Origin: JADFGZ01 sp965222345
Lineage (GTDB): Bacteria; Acidobacteriota; Terriglobia; 2-12-FULL-54-10
Assembly (NCBI GenBank): GCA_965222345.1
Contig: CBDCTS010000007.1
Location: forward strand, 434,001 to 498,000
Length of the DNA: 64,000 nt
Reading direction: 5' to 3'
Shown here: positions 63,977-64,000 of the stretch, one piece after another
How positions within the stretch are numbered: the first letter of the stretch is position 1
Layout: each line of letters opens with the position of its first letter
The notes under the pieces: model-generated
What the model was told of the DNA's origin: nothing
The model's input: only the letters and a program-made list of their open reading frames with translations
The model's database searches: none
Program-made: the position numbers and the translations under genes

Positions 63977-64000
63977 ATGCCTCGGGCAGAAGAAAACCGA
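63977..64000 (+). CDS. Possible start of a divergent gene cut by window edge
   Basis: AGGGGA lies a few nt before ATG 63977, followed by eight open codons (MPRAEENR). Too short to identify. The 63824-63976 region between it and rfbD would be a shared promoter region. Confidence 0.25.

Overview
The window looks like one chromosomal contig from an uncultured Gram-negative bacterium, most probably an Acidobacteriota (Bryobacter/Solibacter-like). This rests on gene content, not a search. There is a TonB-dependent receptor with an N-terminal carboxypeptidase-regulatory domain, several secreted YtcJ-type amidohydrolases, virginiamycin-B-lyase-like and NHL propeller proteins, secreted TPR proteins, duplicated S41 proteases, hpnCDE squalene genes, and a full LPS-export/rpoN cluster. 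An outer membrane is shown by LptB, LptC/A, HldE, Skp/OmpH and the receptor. Most genes are ordinary chromosomal genes. Accessory DNA is concentrated at about 19.7-20.95 kb, 30.9-31.5 kb, 36.6-38.1 kb and 58-62.9 kb.

Layout. 0-6.3 kb: two secreted amidohydrolases flanking a large TonB-dependent receptor whose signal peptide appears frameshifted. 6.5-9.8 kb: Skp-like chaperone, secreted TPR protein and S41 protease on the minus strand. 10-19.7 kb: DegT aminotransferase, two alpha/beta hydrolases, NHL propeller, small beta-barrel, tRNA-Thr, a carboxypeptidase-regulatory/cytochrome c/Vgb-propeller fusion and a MOSC protein. 19.7-20.95 kb: non-coding repeat island. 21-29.2 kb: minus-strand run ctpA-ispH-hpnG-like-hpnC-hpnD-hpnE-mutY, linking the end of the MEP isoprenoid pathway to squalene (hopanoid precursor). 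hpnE has no ATG/GTG/TTG start that keeps its FAD motif and probably starts at ATT inside hpnD. 29.3-32.6 kb: tRNA-Gly, tRNA-Cys, aroA, a tRNA-Leu remnant, a DUF4159 protein and an intact tRNA-Leu. 32.8-38.1 kb: hldE, a membrane protein, an FGE-like protein without the catalytic cysteines, an IF-2B-like protein and a truncated SDR. 38.1-43.9 kb: lptC/A-lptB-rpoN-rapZ. 44-48.4 kb: SDR, HIT, HU and ribosomal protein S1 with an unusual 6 x 45-bp tandem repeat. 48.9-57.9 kb: third amidohydrolase, lipoprotein, NfeD-like protein, acyl-ACP/CoA synthetase, TPR lipid-envelope-type protein, small membrane protein and PhzF. 58-64 kb: a large glycan-type membrane protein, fragments of a methyltransferase, an XRE regulator and a coiled-coil protein, a 131-bp MITE-like element, a complete ISNCY-like insertion sequence and rfbD.

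How the genes fit together: ispH-hpnCDE supply squalene. hldE, rfbD and lptCAB build and export LPS. rpoN and rapZ sit with the LPS export genes as in Proteobacteria, but hpf and ptsN are missing between them. No complete novel defence or mobile system was found. The most unusual signals are the S1 N-terminal repeat, the cytochrome/propeller fusion, the ATT start of hpnE, the dispersed repeats and the nested mobile-element scar at 61 kb.
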